Source: Symsagittifera roscoffensis (taxonomy: Eukaryota; Xenacoelomorpha; Acoela; Convolutidae). Taken from it: 64,000 nt of DNA. The stretch's first letter is position 1; every line of letters begins with the position of its first letter. The translations under genes and the position numbers were made by a program. The stretch spans positions 34,572,540 through 34,636,539 of the forward strand of contig NC_087063.1 of assembly GCF_963678635.1 (NCBI RefSeq), given 5' to 3'. Below, in pieces: positions 56,074-64,000 of the stretch. The notes under the pieces are model-generated. The model saw nothing but the letters and a program-made list of their open reading frames with translations. It was not told the origin of the DNA and did no database searches.

Positions 56074-56941
56074 TTGCATGAAGCAGGCGGGCTGAAATGT
56101 AAACCCTCTAAGTGTGAAATCCTCAGAGATTCCATAAAGTATCTGGACCGCCTGGTGGATAAACATGGAGTGAGGCCAGATCCTGAAGCGGTTGAAGCGG
56201 TGCTGACCTGGAAGGCACCTAAAACAGATACACAGCTGATGAGTTTTTTGGGATTCGCTAATTATTATCGAGAGTTCATCAAGGGGTATGCTGACAAAAT
56301 AAATCCCATGCAGCGGTTGATGAGAAACAAGGGCAAAAAGTTCACTATGACCGATGAGGCACAAGTTTCATTTGAGAACATCAAACGTGAACTTTGCGAG
56401 TCACCGGTCCTCGGCATGCCAAAAGAGAAGGGGATGTTCGTGCTGGACACGGATGCATCAGTGGTTGCGATATCGGGCATACTTCACCAGGAGCAGGAGT
56501 GGAACGGGAGAACGGTTCTTTGTCCGATAGCCTTCGGGAGTAAAGTCCTGAGTGATACCAAAAACGGAGATGTTCGCGGTGATCACTTTCGTGGAAAAAT
56601 ACAGGGCCTACTTGGGGAGTGCTCCCTTCACGTTGCGTGTGGATAATCGAGCCCTTGCCTGGCTGAAAACCTATTCGATGGACCAAAGTTATATTGGTCG
56701 TTGGATCGTGCGCCTGGATGGATACCACATGATCATAGAGCACCGTACCCGTGACAAGCACCAGAACGCAGATAGCCTCAGTAAAAACACAGAATTCTAT
56801 GAGCGCCTCGAGGAGAAGCAGGCTAACCAATCAGAAATCAAAGACGGGTTTTCATTTCAGGACAAGGAAACCTACGACAAACTGCCACTTACTAGGTGGT
56901 TAGACACCCTGACCTTCCAGTGGAGACGGCCGCGGAGATAA
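56074..56941 (+). pseudogene. pol: RT thumb/connection and RNase H, frameshifted
   Basis: 56074-56550: CKPSKCEILRDSIKYL, LMSFLGFANYYREFI (connection), FVLDTDASVVAISGIL (RNase H Asp in DTDAS). A frameshift near 56550 leads to the frame 56552-56941 with EMFAVITFVEKYRAYL (second acidic residue), LRVDNRALAWLKTY (third Asp) and RDKHQNADSLSK (end of RNase H). All RNase H catalytic residues are present but split over two frames. Confidence 0.8.
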
Positions 56942-59850
56942 AGCTTTTAGCCAGAGAAGAGCCCGTTCCGTTGGATCTGCTAGTCCGATCCAATTTGGTA
57001 CAGCAGGAATTTACCAGGCTGGGTATAAACAGCATTGCTCTATTGAACAGGACGGTGAACGTGGCGCCGGACGTCATGGGGAAGCTCCGTGACTTGTTGG
57101 ACAGGGAAGTGGATAGACATGATCGTGAGTGGATGGAGACCATGCAGCGGTTGAATGTCACTGAGAGAGAAGAGAAGAGGCCAGTGTCCATTCGCAGCAG
57201 AGGCGTTGAACGGGATTGCAGGTCGATAGTCAACCAGCTGGTGAGCTCGATGCCGAAGGAGGTCTTGTTGAGAACTTCGTTCACTGAACATGGAACACTG
57301 AATCAGACCCAAGCCACTGAGGAAGTCAGGATCAAGTCGAAATCTAGCTTCGCGAGGAGAGTGCATTTCACGGACGCAAGAGAAGAAAACGAGCCGAGCC
57401 CAGATTGTTCGTCCGGGGACGAGACAATGTCAGGGGAGTCTGATACCTTCGAGCCCGTCAAGGACGAATTGTCTGAGGAGTCAGACACTTTTGAGCCCGT
57501 GCAGGACAACTCGTCCGGGGAGAGGTTGACGAGACCGTCTAGGGGCAGAATTTTGTCCGGGGAGTCGGATTCAAAGCAACCAATGGACAGAGTTTTGTCC
57601 GGGGAGTCGAGAAACATCTCACACAACTTGGAATATGATGTTGGGGAATCAGTCGGCTCAAGTGTTGACTCGAGGCCCCAGTCCTGGGACAACACATCTG
57701 AAACAACTTCCAATTCCGATATGTCGGAGATCGCGATCCACTCCTTATTGGTAGACTGGAAGCAGCGCGGGCTGGACCGAGAAACACATCAGGATCCAGA
57801 CAGGGACAGGTACACCTCAGATGAGGAGGGCACTGTGATAGATAATGCCGCAGATGAGCTCGAGCTGATAGCAGTTTCGAAACGCCCAACCAGATTGCTG
57901 CCGCATGGTACGGTCGTCCGTACCAATCTGGAACCATCTGTGCAGGAAGCGACGCCTTTGAAAAAGATATGTTGTGTCAAGTTGATGGACGATGCTCATG
58001 CTCCGGAAATCATGAGTGGGCAAGTGAACGTGGTAAAGACGTATTTGAAAGCCAGGTACAGGCTGTCGGATCTCCTAAGGGCTCAACGAAATGATAGAAT
58101 GACGAGCAGTTTGAAGAGATGGATCGAGAATGGAGCATCTGACAAGGGAGACTTGGAAGAAGACAGCTACAAGATCTTGAAGCAATTCTACCTGAAGAGA
58201 AAAGACTTGTTTTTCCTGAACAAGGACGGAACTGTAGCCTGTAAACGTAAGGAGGAGGACAAGGTCCTTTACAAATACAATTCAATAGTGTTACCACAGT
58301 TGTACCAGACCAAATTGCTCTTTCGCTCACATGATCAGATGGGCCATCAAGGCGTGGATAAAGTGTTCAACAGGATACAGAAACGATTCGAATGGCCAGG
58401 ATTGAAGAAGGCTCGTGAAAAGTGGATTGCCGCGTGCCTGTCATGTCAGCAGGCGAAGGATCCCAGGAAACTAAGGTTCCCCTTACAGTCAATAGAGTCG
58501 TCGGGATTCAACGAAGTGGTGCAAATTGATCATCAGAAAATCTGCATGACAGCAATGGGCTATAATCAGGTATTGGTAATGATCGACCATTTTACGAAGT
58601 ATGCGGAGGCAGCACCCTGCATGACAGCATCGGCGGAAGAAACATGCGATCATTTGATAAATGTGTGGATAGCGAGGCATGGCTGCCCCATCACATTCCA
58701 ATCGGACAATGGCAACAAAGCATTCGTGGGTGATCTCACGAAGGAGTTAATGAAAAGGTCGCAGGTAGCGCAGGCCCACTCGACCACTTATCACCCGCAA
58801 ACGAATGGCCTAGTCGAGAGGCAAAATCGCACACTGGTGTCCATGCTGAGAATCTATTGCTCGCGTTACATTGATGACTGGGACAAGCACTTGCCGCAAG
58901 TGATGGGTGCTTACAACAGCACGGAGCATTCCATCACGGGAATAATTCCGCACATGATGCTAACGGGTCACGAAAAAGTGCTTCCGTTGACGTTTTTCTA
59001 CCCTGAAAATGAGGGGAAGAGAACAGCACCGCAAACGTACCTGCAGGATGTTATTAGAAGACAGCAGGACCTCAATGACCTATGCAGGAGGAACACGCAA
59101 CAGGCGCAAATTAGACAAAAAAGGAGGTTTGATAAAAGGACAGCCGATGCAAAAGCCTACTCAGTTGGCGACTACGTCTGGGTGTTCCAGGAAGTGGTTC
59201 CACCAAAAGGAACCAAGAAATTATTAAATAAATGGCGTGGTCCTTTTCAGATAACAGAGGTGCACCAAGGAGGTTGGTTCTATCGACTGAGCACTGGAAG
59301 AGCAGCTCATTACGAAAATATCAAACCACACAATGCCTCGTCAGAGGACTGGTGCATCCCAGCGGACATGCAAGAGGGAGACTATTTGATAGTGGATCCT
59401 GCTTGTGAAGTGAATGAAAGGGGTACTCGCGACAAAAACGACGGGAATGAGGTGGTGGACGATTGCGACCTACCACTGGATCTGGAGTTGACCGAGCGTG
59501 TAGAGGTGGACGATGAAACTCTTCCTTGTGTCGAGGAAGACTGGGACTGCCCAGAACAAATCGAAATTGACAAAGGAATACGGCCTGACTTTCCTCTCAC
59601 CATGGAAACACGCCAGAGCAAGAGAGGAAAAAACAAGAAGAAATACAATCCGTACGGCGAGGATTTCATTGTAGACAGGGTAGTTGTAAGTGATGTCATG
59701 GACTCGCTAGTGGGACTGGACGAAATGGCGGTGCTAGAGGAAATCGACTTGGTGAATGACATGGATCAGGATTGGATCGACGATCGATCAGAACCGGAAG
59801 TGGAGTTGAGTTCGAACCAGAAGCTGAACAGACTCATGAGCAAAAACTAA
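56896..59850 (+). CDS. pol: Pol C-terminal part: acidic linker and integrase
   Basis: Open for about 984 codons; its first codon is GTG, so it was translated as the continuation of pol, not independently. Residues 1-440 form a long acidic linker with repeated SGESD and (E/D)TFEPV units (57420-57620). Integrase: HDQMGHQG and CLSCQQAK (HHCC zinc finger, about 478-520), VVQIDHQK (D1, about 545), FQSDNG (D2, about 604) and GLVERQNR (E, about 641), with 36 residues between D2 and E. KLLNKWRGPFQITEV is the GPY/F module of Ty3/gypsy integrases. An acidic C-terminal extension follows. The frame is unbroken, unlike the rest of pol. Confidence 0.85.
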   Translation: MVRHPDLPVETAAEIKLLAREEPVPLDLLVRSNLVQQEFTRLGINSIALLNRTVNVAPDVMGKLRDLLDREVDRHDREWMETMQRLNVTEREEKRPVSIRSRGVERDCRSIVNQLVSSMPKEVLLRTSFTEHGTLNQTQATEEVRIKSKSSFARRVHFTDAREENEPSPDCSSGDETMSGESDTFEPVKDELSEESDTFEPVQDNSSGERLTRPSRGRILSGESDSKQPMDRVLSGESRNISHNLEYDVGESVGSSVDSRPQSWDNTSETTSNSDMSEIAIHSLLVDWKQRGLDRETHQDPDRDRYTSDEEGTVIDNAADELELIAVSKRPTRLLPHGTVVRTNLEPSVQEATPLKKICCVKLMDDAHAPEIMSGQVNVVKTYLKARYRLSDLLRAQRNDRMTSSLKRWIENGASDKGDLEEDSYKILKQFYLKRKDLFFLNKDGTVACKRKEEDKVLYKYNSIVLPQLYQTKLLFRSHDQMGHQGVDKVFNRIQKRFEWPGLKKAREKWIAACLSCQQAKDPRKLRFPLQSIESSGFNEVVQIDHQKICMTAMGYNQVLVMIDHFTKYAEAAPCMTASAEETCDHLINVWIARHGCPITFQSDNGNKAFVGDLTKELMKRSQVAQAHSTTYHPQTNGLVERQNRTLVSMLRIYCSRYIDDWDKHLPQVMGAYNSTEHSITGIIPHMMLTGHEKVLPLTFFYPENEGKRTAPQTYLQDVIRRQQDLNDLCRRNTQQAQIRQKRRFDKRTADAKAYSVGDYVWVFQEVVPPKGTKKLLNKWRGPFQITEVHQGGWFYRLSTGRAAHYENIKPHNASSEDWCIPADMQEGDYLIVDPACEVNERGTRDKNDGNEVVDDCDLPLDLELTERVEVDDETLPCVEEDWDCPEQIEIDKGIRPDFPLTMETRQSKRGKNKKKYNPYGEDFIVDRVVVSDVMDSLVGLDEMAVLEEIDLVNDMDQDWIDDRSEPEVELSSNQKLNRLMSKN

Positions 59851-60656
59851 CGAACTTGCGCGTGCTCGAATGGCTCCATGATCTGCCGACAGATCCAAAA
59901 GAGACGATCCTGACGATTCAAGACATCGATAAAGACGGCATCAAACACATCAGTCATGACAATACCGAGTCCAACTGGGTCGCCCCAGATGGTCCTCTAC
60001 GTGTTCCACAATCCAACCTCGATCTCCTAGACTTCGGGCGATCGACGGGGACGTCGATGGATATTTTTGTCCGGGGAGTGGGGGTAGGACTCACCCCCAC
60101 CGAAAATCTGATAATAAAAAAATTGAAATCGGCAAGAGAAACCGGAGAACTAGAGACAGAGGGCGAGAATGCTAAAAAACCACCTTTTGGACGAACTTTT
60201 GAATCGTATTTCAAACAATATCGTCATAACGGACAGCGATTTCAAACTCACGGAACGCACGTGCGCTATAGCGATAACCGCGGACGTAAGCTTCAAAACA
60301 GCACTAGCGGCTGATTTCAAAAGAGAGTATAAGAACATCAAATTTTTATGGAAACAGAGGCCTGGTGTGGGAGGGATGATAGCGCTGCCCCCTGTTGCAT
60401 CACAGATACCAGGGAAATATTTGTGTTTCCTGGTTACCAAGGCCAACACATAGATCCAAAGAGCTTGGTATTGGCCTTGACTCGACTTAGGGATTTTTTG
60501 GTTGAGAGAGGAGTGTCCTCTCTCTCGTTACCAGTATATGATCCTAATAGGGGAAAGCTACATCCGAAAAAGTTGTACGCATTTGTACATGTGATATTTT
60601 CAGAAATTGACATAGAGGTTTACTTACATAAGAAATACTATCTGAGCGTATGCTAG
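59760..60656 (+). pseudogene. ORF2: accessory ORF with macro-domain-like region
   Basis: Overlaps the pol end by about 90 nt in the -1 frame. The first part (to about 60165: VLEWLHDLPTDPKETI, LTPTENLIIKKLKS) is unrecognised. The macro-like part begins at ATG 60169 in another frame: NNIVITDSDFKL, CAIAITADVSFKTALAADFK, PGVGGMIALPP, GKYLCFLVTKAN. It shifts frame once near 60445 and continues SLVLALTRLRDFLVERG, VSSLSLPVYDPNRGKL, FSEIDIEVYL to 60656. Order and spacing fit OARD1/Poa1-type macro domains (GDLF, SxDxxMGxGIAxxFK, YxxxLVTK, SLPxxGxGL, VTVY blocks), which bind ADP-ribose and can remove it from proteins. The usual glycine-rich loop is replaced by YDPNRGKL, so activity is uncertain. Domain call by eye. 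Confidence 0.6.
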
Positions 60657-61105
60657 GAATTGCGTTTGGCGATAAGTGGTTTTTATTAAGTTCACTTGAT
60701 AAGAGTTAGTGTCAAGTTTTAGATTGGGATTAGGTTTTAGGTACATCATGAGAAACTATGTTTTTATGTGATAATACAGATGTGTGATTTTTATGTGTTA
60801 TGTTATTGTTATGATATGTTTTATGTTTTGTGTCATAAAAGACCTAGAGTACTCCAGGTCATCAAGCTACCCTGACAAAGATACAAGTGGACGATCCACC
60901 TTGGTGCTAAATTTTAAAATCAGAATTGAGAGGAGAATTTCAATGAAGAGTTTTAAAGACTTGAATGATGTTTTATCCAAAAATGATGGTTTTAAGTCGC
61001 GACTTGTTTTTTAGATCTTGATTGATCGGAAATTGTTTATTGAATTAATTGAATCGAACGAACCAGGAAGAAACTACACGACAACAAGAATCAACACGAT
61101 ACGAA
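60657..61105 (+). other. Spacer between ORF2 and ORF3
   Basis: AT-rich, with a 76-codon open stretch at 60784-61014 that has no recognisable motif. The ORF3 ATG at 61106 follows ACGAA(A). No LTR end, purine tract or insertion boundary was recognised that would separate ORF3 from the element. Confidence 0.4.
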
Positions 61106-64000
61106 ATGGGTGACACGAACGAACTAATGGAATCCCTCTCAGCGAGTCTAGGAGCGATTCTTGACGAGATCTATCAGCGGCTGATCGATTGTGACTTTAC
61201 ATGAGAAGACCCGGGGCTGGCGATGTTTATGGTCGCGCTCCTCAATGCATTAGGACGAGAGGGTCGAGGGAATCGCCCTACAGAAGTCGTGTTGATGTTG
61301 GCCTTCGGTGAGTCCGGGATCGCCGAGAGAGGTCAAAACCGACTGATGAGATGGCGGCGTGGAGAAATGTCTGGCCACGACCTGGCTCGTGAGCCAGGAC
61401 TAGGTGAACAGAGGGACCACCGGCTAGGTGAGATGCCGTTACCGGTCCAACCTGCGCAGCCGCTCATCGGAGCGAAGAGACAACGTGATGGGCCAGGCCC
61501 GTCACATTGGGTCGACTCTCCAACAGCTGCTCCTCCTCCGAAGAGAGTGAGGGTGAGCGAAATAGAAATCGAGACGTCGGAGACGATTGAGACATTGGAG
61601 AAGAAAGAGAGAGATCAGAGCGAGCTGTGTGCCAAACTCCAGGAGTATAGGGCGATAGCTCGAGAAAGAGACGAATGGAAAAAGAAATACAAAGATCTGC
61701 AGGTGGCCTACAAGGAGGATGAAATAAAGCACCTGAAGGAGCTGTATATGGCAAAGGTGAGCCAAGTGTCACAGGAAGTTCTGGCGACAATGAAGTCCTC
61801 GGAGGGATCCAGCGACACACGCCCCAAGACAAGAGTACAGTAGCTGTGTACATCGAGAGGGCCCGAGGCTCCTCAGCAGACACAACAGTCTGCTCCCAGT
61901 CAGAAGAACACGATACCAGACCCTTCTGACACCTATCTCGCTCCTCAGTTCCAAGAATCATTCAATCAAGTGGCTAGAGCAACAATGGATGAGATCAACA
62001 GAACCACTGGGCGGACATTGGGTAGGATCGTTCCTTCCCAATGTCTTGATCATTCATCCAATAGCTCGGAGCGAACACCCCGCACGGTAGCGTCCTCGGG
62101 GACTGCGCATGGCGGAACCTTTCAAAAGTTCCGCGTGGTAGACATTAGGAAGAATCTGATGGCACGTCACCAGTTCACGCAAGTGGCCGTGGAGCATCCT
62201 CGAGCCTGCCTGAATGACATGAGCTGGAACCCCGCTACGAGCGACCAGGTAATTCTCCCAGGGAGTCGCCACTTGATCATAGGAGACAGTTTGGTGAGAG
62301 ATCTGAATGAGATCTTCGTCTATGGTCAGACTACCACTCTGTCCTTTGGAGGAGCCTCAGTGGCTCAGGTCATCAAGATGATGGAATTCCAGAGCGAAGA
62401 TCACCTGGATACACTGGGAATAATGCTGGGAACCAACGACGTCTCGAGAGCCCCAGTGACCCCGGAGAGCAAGTGGGAGCACCTATTGGTATGCCTCCTG
62501 AATGAACCAAAAGAGAAGTACAGGCCCAGGCTTGTGGTGCTGTGCACGATACCACAAAACCCGCTGGTGGGCACCACAGTGGCAGATTTCATGAATGGCA
62601 ACGTGACACGGTGGAACGAAATGATCCGCAGTCTGGTGAGAAACAACCCTGGCGAGCTGTGACTTCTGGATCTCGAAAACATGCTGCGCATGATTGATCA
62701 CATCGCGCTTACCAGAGATGGAATACATTTCAACACCCAACGAGGGAGACACTGGGTCAATGATGTATTTCAGACACAGTTGAGGGAAGTAGAGCAGGAG
62801 TCGAGGGCGACCAGTTCTCTGGCTCGGACCAGCTCGACCGGAGGAAATAGAATAAGGGCAAGCGTGCCCGAATCCCTCGTCAAACGCCTAGGGCCCTTGG
62901 CAATGGAGACGGCTGCAGCCGCACCCGTCGCTCCGAGCTCAAACGTATGAGAGAGGCTAGGGACTGCTCCTGCTCCCAGAACACAGCCGCTTGAAAGCCG
63001 ACTCGGGAGATCAGTGGATCAGAACAGGATTAACTCCCAGACCGTGTCTAGGAGGAACGATCCGCGCGCCACGGCAAACACTGCTTCAGCAGCAGGACCG
63101 TCTACGAGCGCCGTGCCAGCGGAGGGAGTTGAACCAGGCAGCGTGCTGCTTTGAAACCGATCAGACCCTAGTCATTGGGGACAGTACAAGACGGACATGT
63201 CAACGAAGTTGAACATGAATACCTTGACATGTCGGGAGGACGCAATGAGAATGATTGGCGGAGAAAGTCCCACAGTGTCATGACTATATCGGATACCGGG
63301 CGTGGATTGGCTGCTAGCAGAGCAGGAGCAGTTCAGCTCCACGACTACACTGCGGCACGCAGACTTGAATGGATTGCCTCAGGACAATACCTTTGGACCT
63401 TTGAATAGCCGGTCTCTTACGGACGTCCGACAGAGAGCCCGGGAACTGACGCCACCTGCTCGTAAGGGCAAGTTTCAGGCAGATAACAAGCCTAATAACA
63501 AGCATCACAAGATGTACAGGCAGTTTGCTAAACCACCCGGTCAGACGCCTGGCGAATATTCAAGGGACTACCCTCGAACGACCACGGTGGATGGAGATGA
63601 CAAGAGATATGGGAAACTGAAGGCCCCAGTAGGCGACGGCCTGTTTGCCGCTTATGATCCCTTAGATATGAAAGCTGCCAAGTATCTGATTGTGGCCAGT
63701 TCAGATTATCTCTACACGCCCCGTTCCCTCTTTTGGTCCAACGTTATTTTCTTGACGGCACCTAAATTGGACTGGGGACAAGCAATCGGCATGATGATAA
63801 GTGTGCGAAGGGTGGTCAGTATGGAGCCGCAGGTAATAGTGGTTGCAGGCTCAAATGGTCATCTGCAAAGCAGGGGCTTATTGTCACGTCTGACGGATGG
63901 GTCGATCCCGAGCAACAAGGTCATAGGAGAGGCGATAATGACATTGCTCTCGGCGATGGCTGAGGTAGAAACAGCAGCAAAACAACTTTTCACCCAAAAT
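61106..64000 (+). pseudogene. ORF3: long accessory ORF with tandem SGNH-hydrolase-like domains (partial)
   Basis: One reading frame from ATG 61106 to the window edge, broken only by single stops: TGA 61202, TAG 61841, TGA 62660, TGA 62948, TGA 63152, TGA 63281. Layout: N-terminal helical part, basic and Pro-rich stretch, coiled coil (about 61580-61790), linker, then an SGNH domain: LIIGDSLVRDL (Ser codon 62288), LSFGGASVAQVIKM (block II Gly), IMLGTNDVSR (62429-62440) and TRDGIHFNT (Asp/His, 62717-62728). After a disordered linker a second, degenerate SGNH-like domain follows: AAKYLIVASSDYL (63691), VIFLTAPKLDWGQA and VIVVAGSNGHLQSRG (63845). There is no signal peptide, membrane segment or glycoprotein feature, so it is not an envelope protein despite its position. 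Confidence 0.7.
62245..62760 (+). other. SGNH/GDSL hydrolase domain within ORF3
   Basis: Complete block set of the SGNH superfamily: Ser in GDS, Gly in GGAS, Asn in GTND, and Asp-x-x-His in DGIHF. The TGA at 62660 separates the last block from the first three. The family includes acetyl- and carbohydrate esterases and lipases; substrate here unknown. It differs in sequence from the LINE-A/LINE-B esterases (ADS, GGND), indicating independent acquisition. Confidence 0.7.

Larger units (their letters stand above)
48541..64000 (+). mobile_element. Giant Ty3/gypsy LTR retrotransposon with accessory ORFs (3' end outside window)
   Basis: Leader with motif field and hairpins (48541-51635), gag (51636-54950), damaged pol (54932-59850: RT, RNase H, integrase; protease lost), ORF2 with a macro-like domain (59760-60656), spacer (60657-61105), and ORF3 with SGNH domains (61106 to the window edge). 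The strand is constant and the composition more GC-rich throughout. The domain order RT-RNase H-integrase defines Ty3/gypsy. LTRs, primer-binding site and polypurine tract were not identified, so the left boundary is approximate, and ORF3 belonging to the same element is an inference. Confidence 0.75.

Noticed and set aside
61202-63283. Recoded UGA (selenocysteine or altered genetic code) in ORF3
   Set aside because: Other ORFs in the window use TGA, TAA and TAG as ordinary lesions, no SECIS-like structure was seen, and a TAG also interrupts the frame. Mutation is simpler.
61106-64000. Envelope glycoprotein in the third ORF
   Set aside because: No signal peptide, transmembrane helix or furin-like site; the sequence instead shows SGNH blocks.

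Overview
The window is eukaryotic and almost certainly from an invertebrate animal. It is AT-rich, has no recognisable host gene with confident exons, and consists mostly of retrotransposon remains typical of metazoans: CR1-like LINEs (PHD finger, RRM-like and esterase ORFs, APE-type endonuclease, reverse transcriptase), R2-superclade LINEs with a restriction-like endonuclease, and a very large Ty3/gypsy element. The phylum cannot be fixed from the sequence alone. Start codons were checked in the DNA: several apparent initiator Met are TTG or GTG, so where it mattered the first ATG is given.

Layout. 1-5.3 kb (minus strand): a decayed R2-superclade RT whose palm-encoding segment is repeated four times in tandem (about 1,082 bp per unit). 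5.3-19.7 kb: AT-rich DNA with minisatellites and a small dispersed repeat family, and no convincing gene. 19.7-20.4 kb: three copies of a SINE-like module ending in (GAA)n. 20.6-42.7 kb: a nested LINE graveyard in which a block of about 10 kb is tandemly duplicated. The block holds LINE-A (plus strand, CR1-like), an inverted APE-endonuclease fragment, LINE-C (minus strand) and a second R2-superclade LINE (minus strand, with RLE domain). 42.8-47.6 kb: LINE-B, a more complete CR1-like element with a separate esterase ORF, a PHD/RRM ORF, an EN-RT ORF and an (ATT)n tail.

48.5-64.0 kb (plus strand, visibly more GC-rich) holds the most interesting object: a Ty3/gypsy element more than 15 kb long that runs off the right edge. 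It has a roughly 3 kb leader full of ACCCTCCG/CGGAGGGT motifs and a duplicated hairpin with a compensatory base change, then an intact gag, then a pol broken by loss of the protease, loss of RT motif C and several frameshifts, but with an intact integrase frame. Downstream are two accessory reading frames not expected in Ty3/gypsy. One is a short ORF resembling a macro domain (ADP-ribose binding/hydrolysis, OARD1/Poa1-like). The other is a long ORF at the usual env position carrying an SGNH/GDSL hydrolase domain with all four sequence blocks, followed by a second, degenerate SGNH-like domain. No LTR pair is visible because the 3' end lies outside the window.

Taken together, nothing here looks like an operon or host pathway. 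Two unrelated retroelement lineages in one window (CR1-like LINEs and the giant Ty3/gypsy element) both encode SGNH-type esterases, and the Ty3/gypsy element adds a macro-like domain. All copies seen are damaged, so any activity would come from intact relatives elsewhere in the genome.
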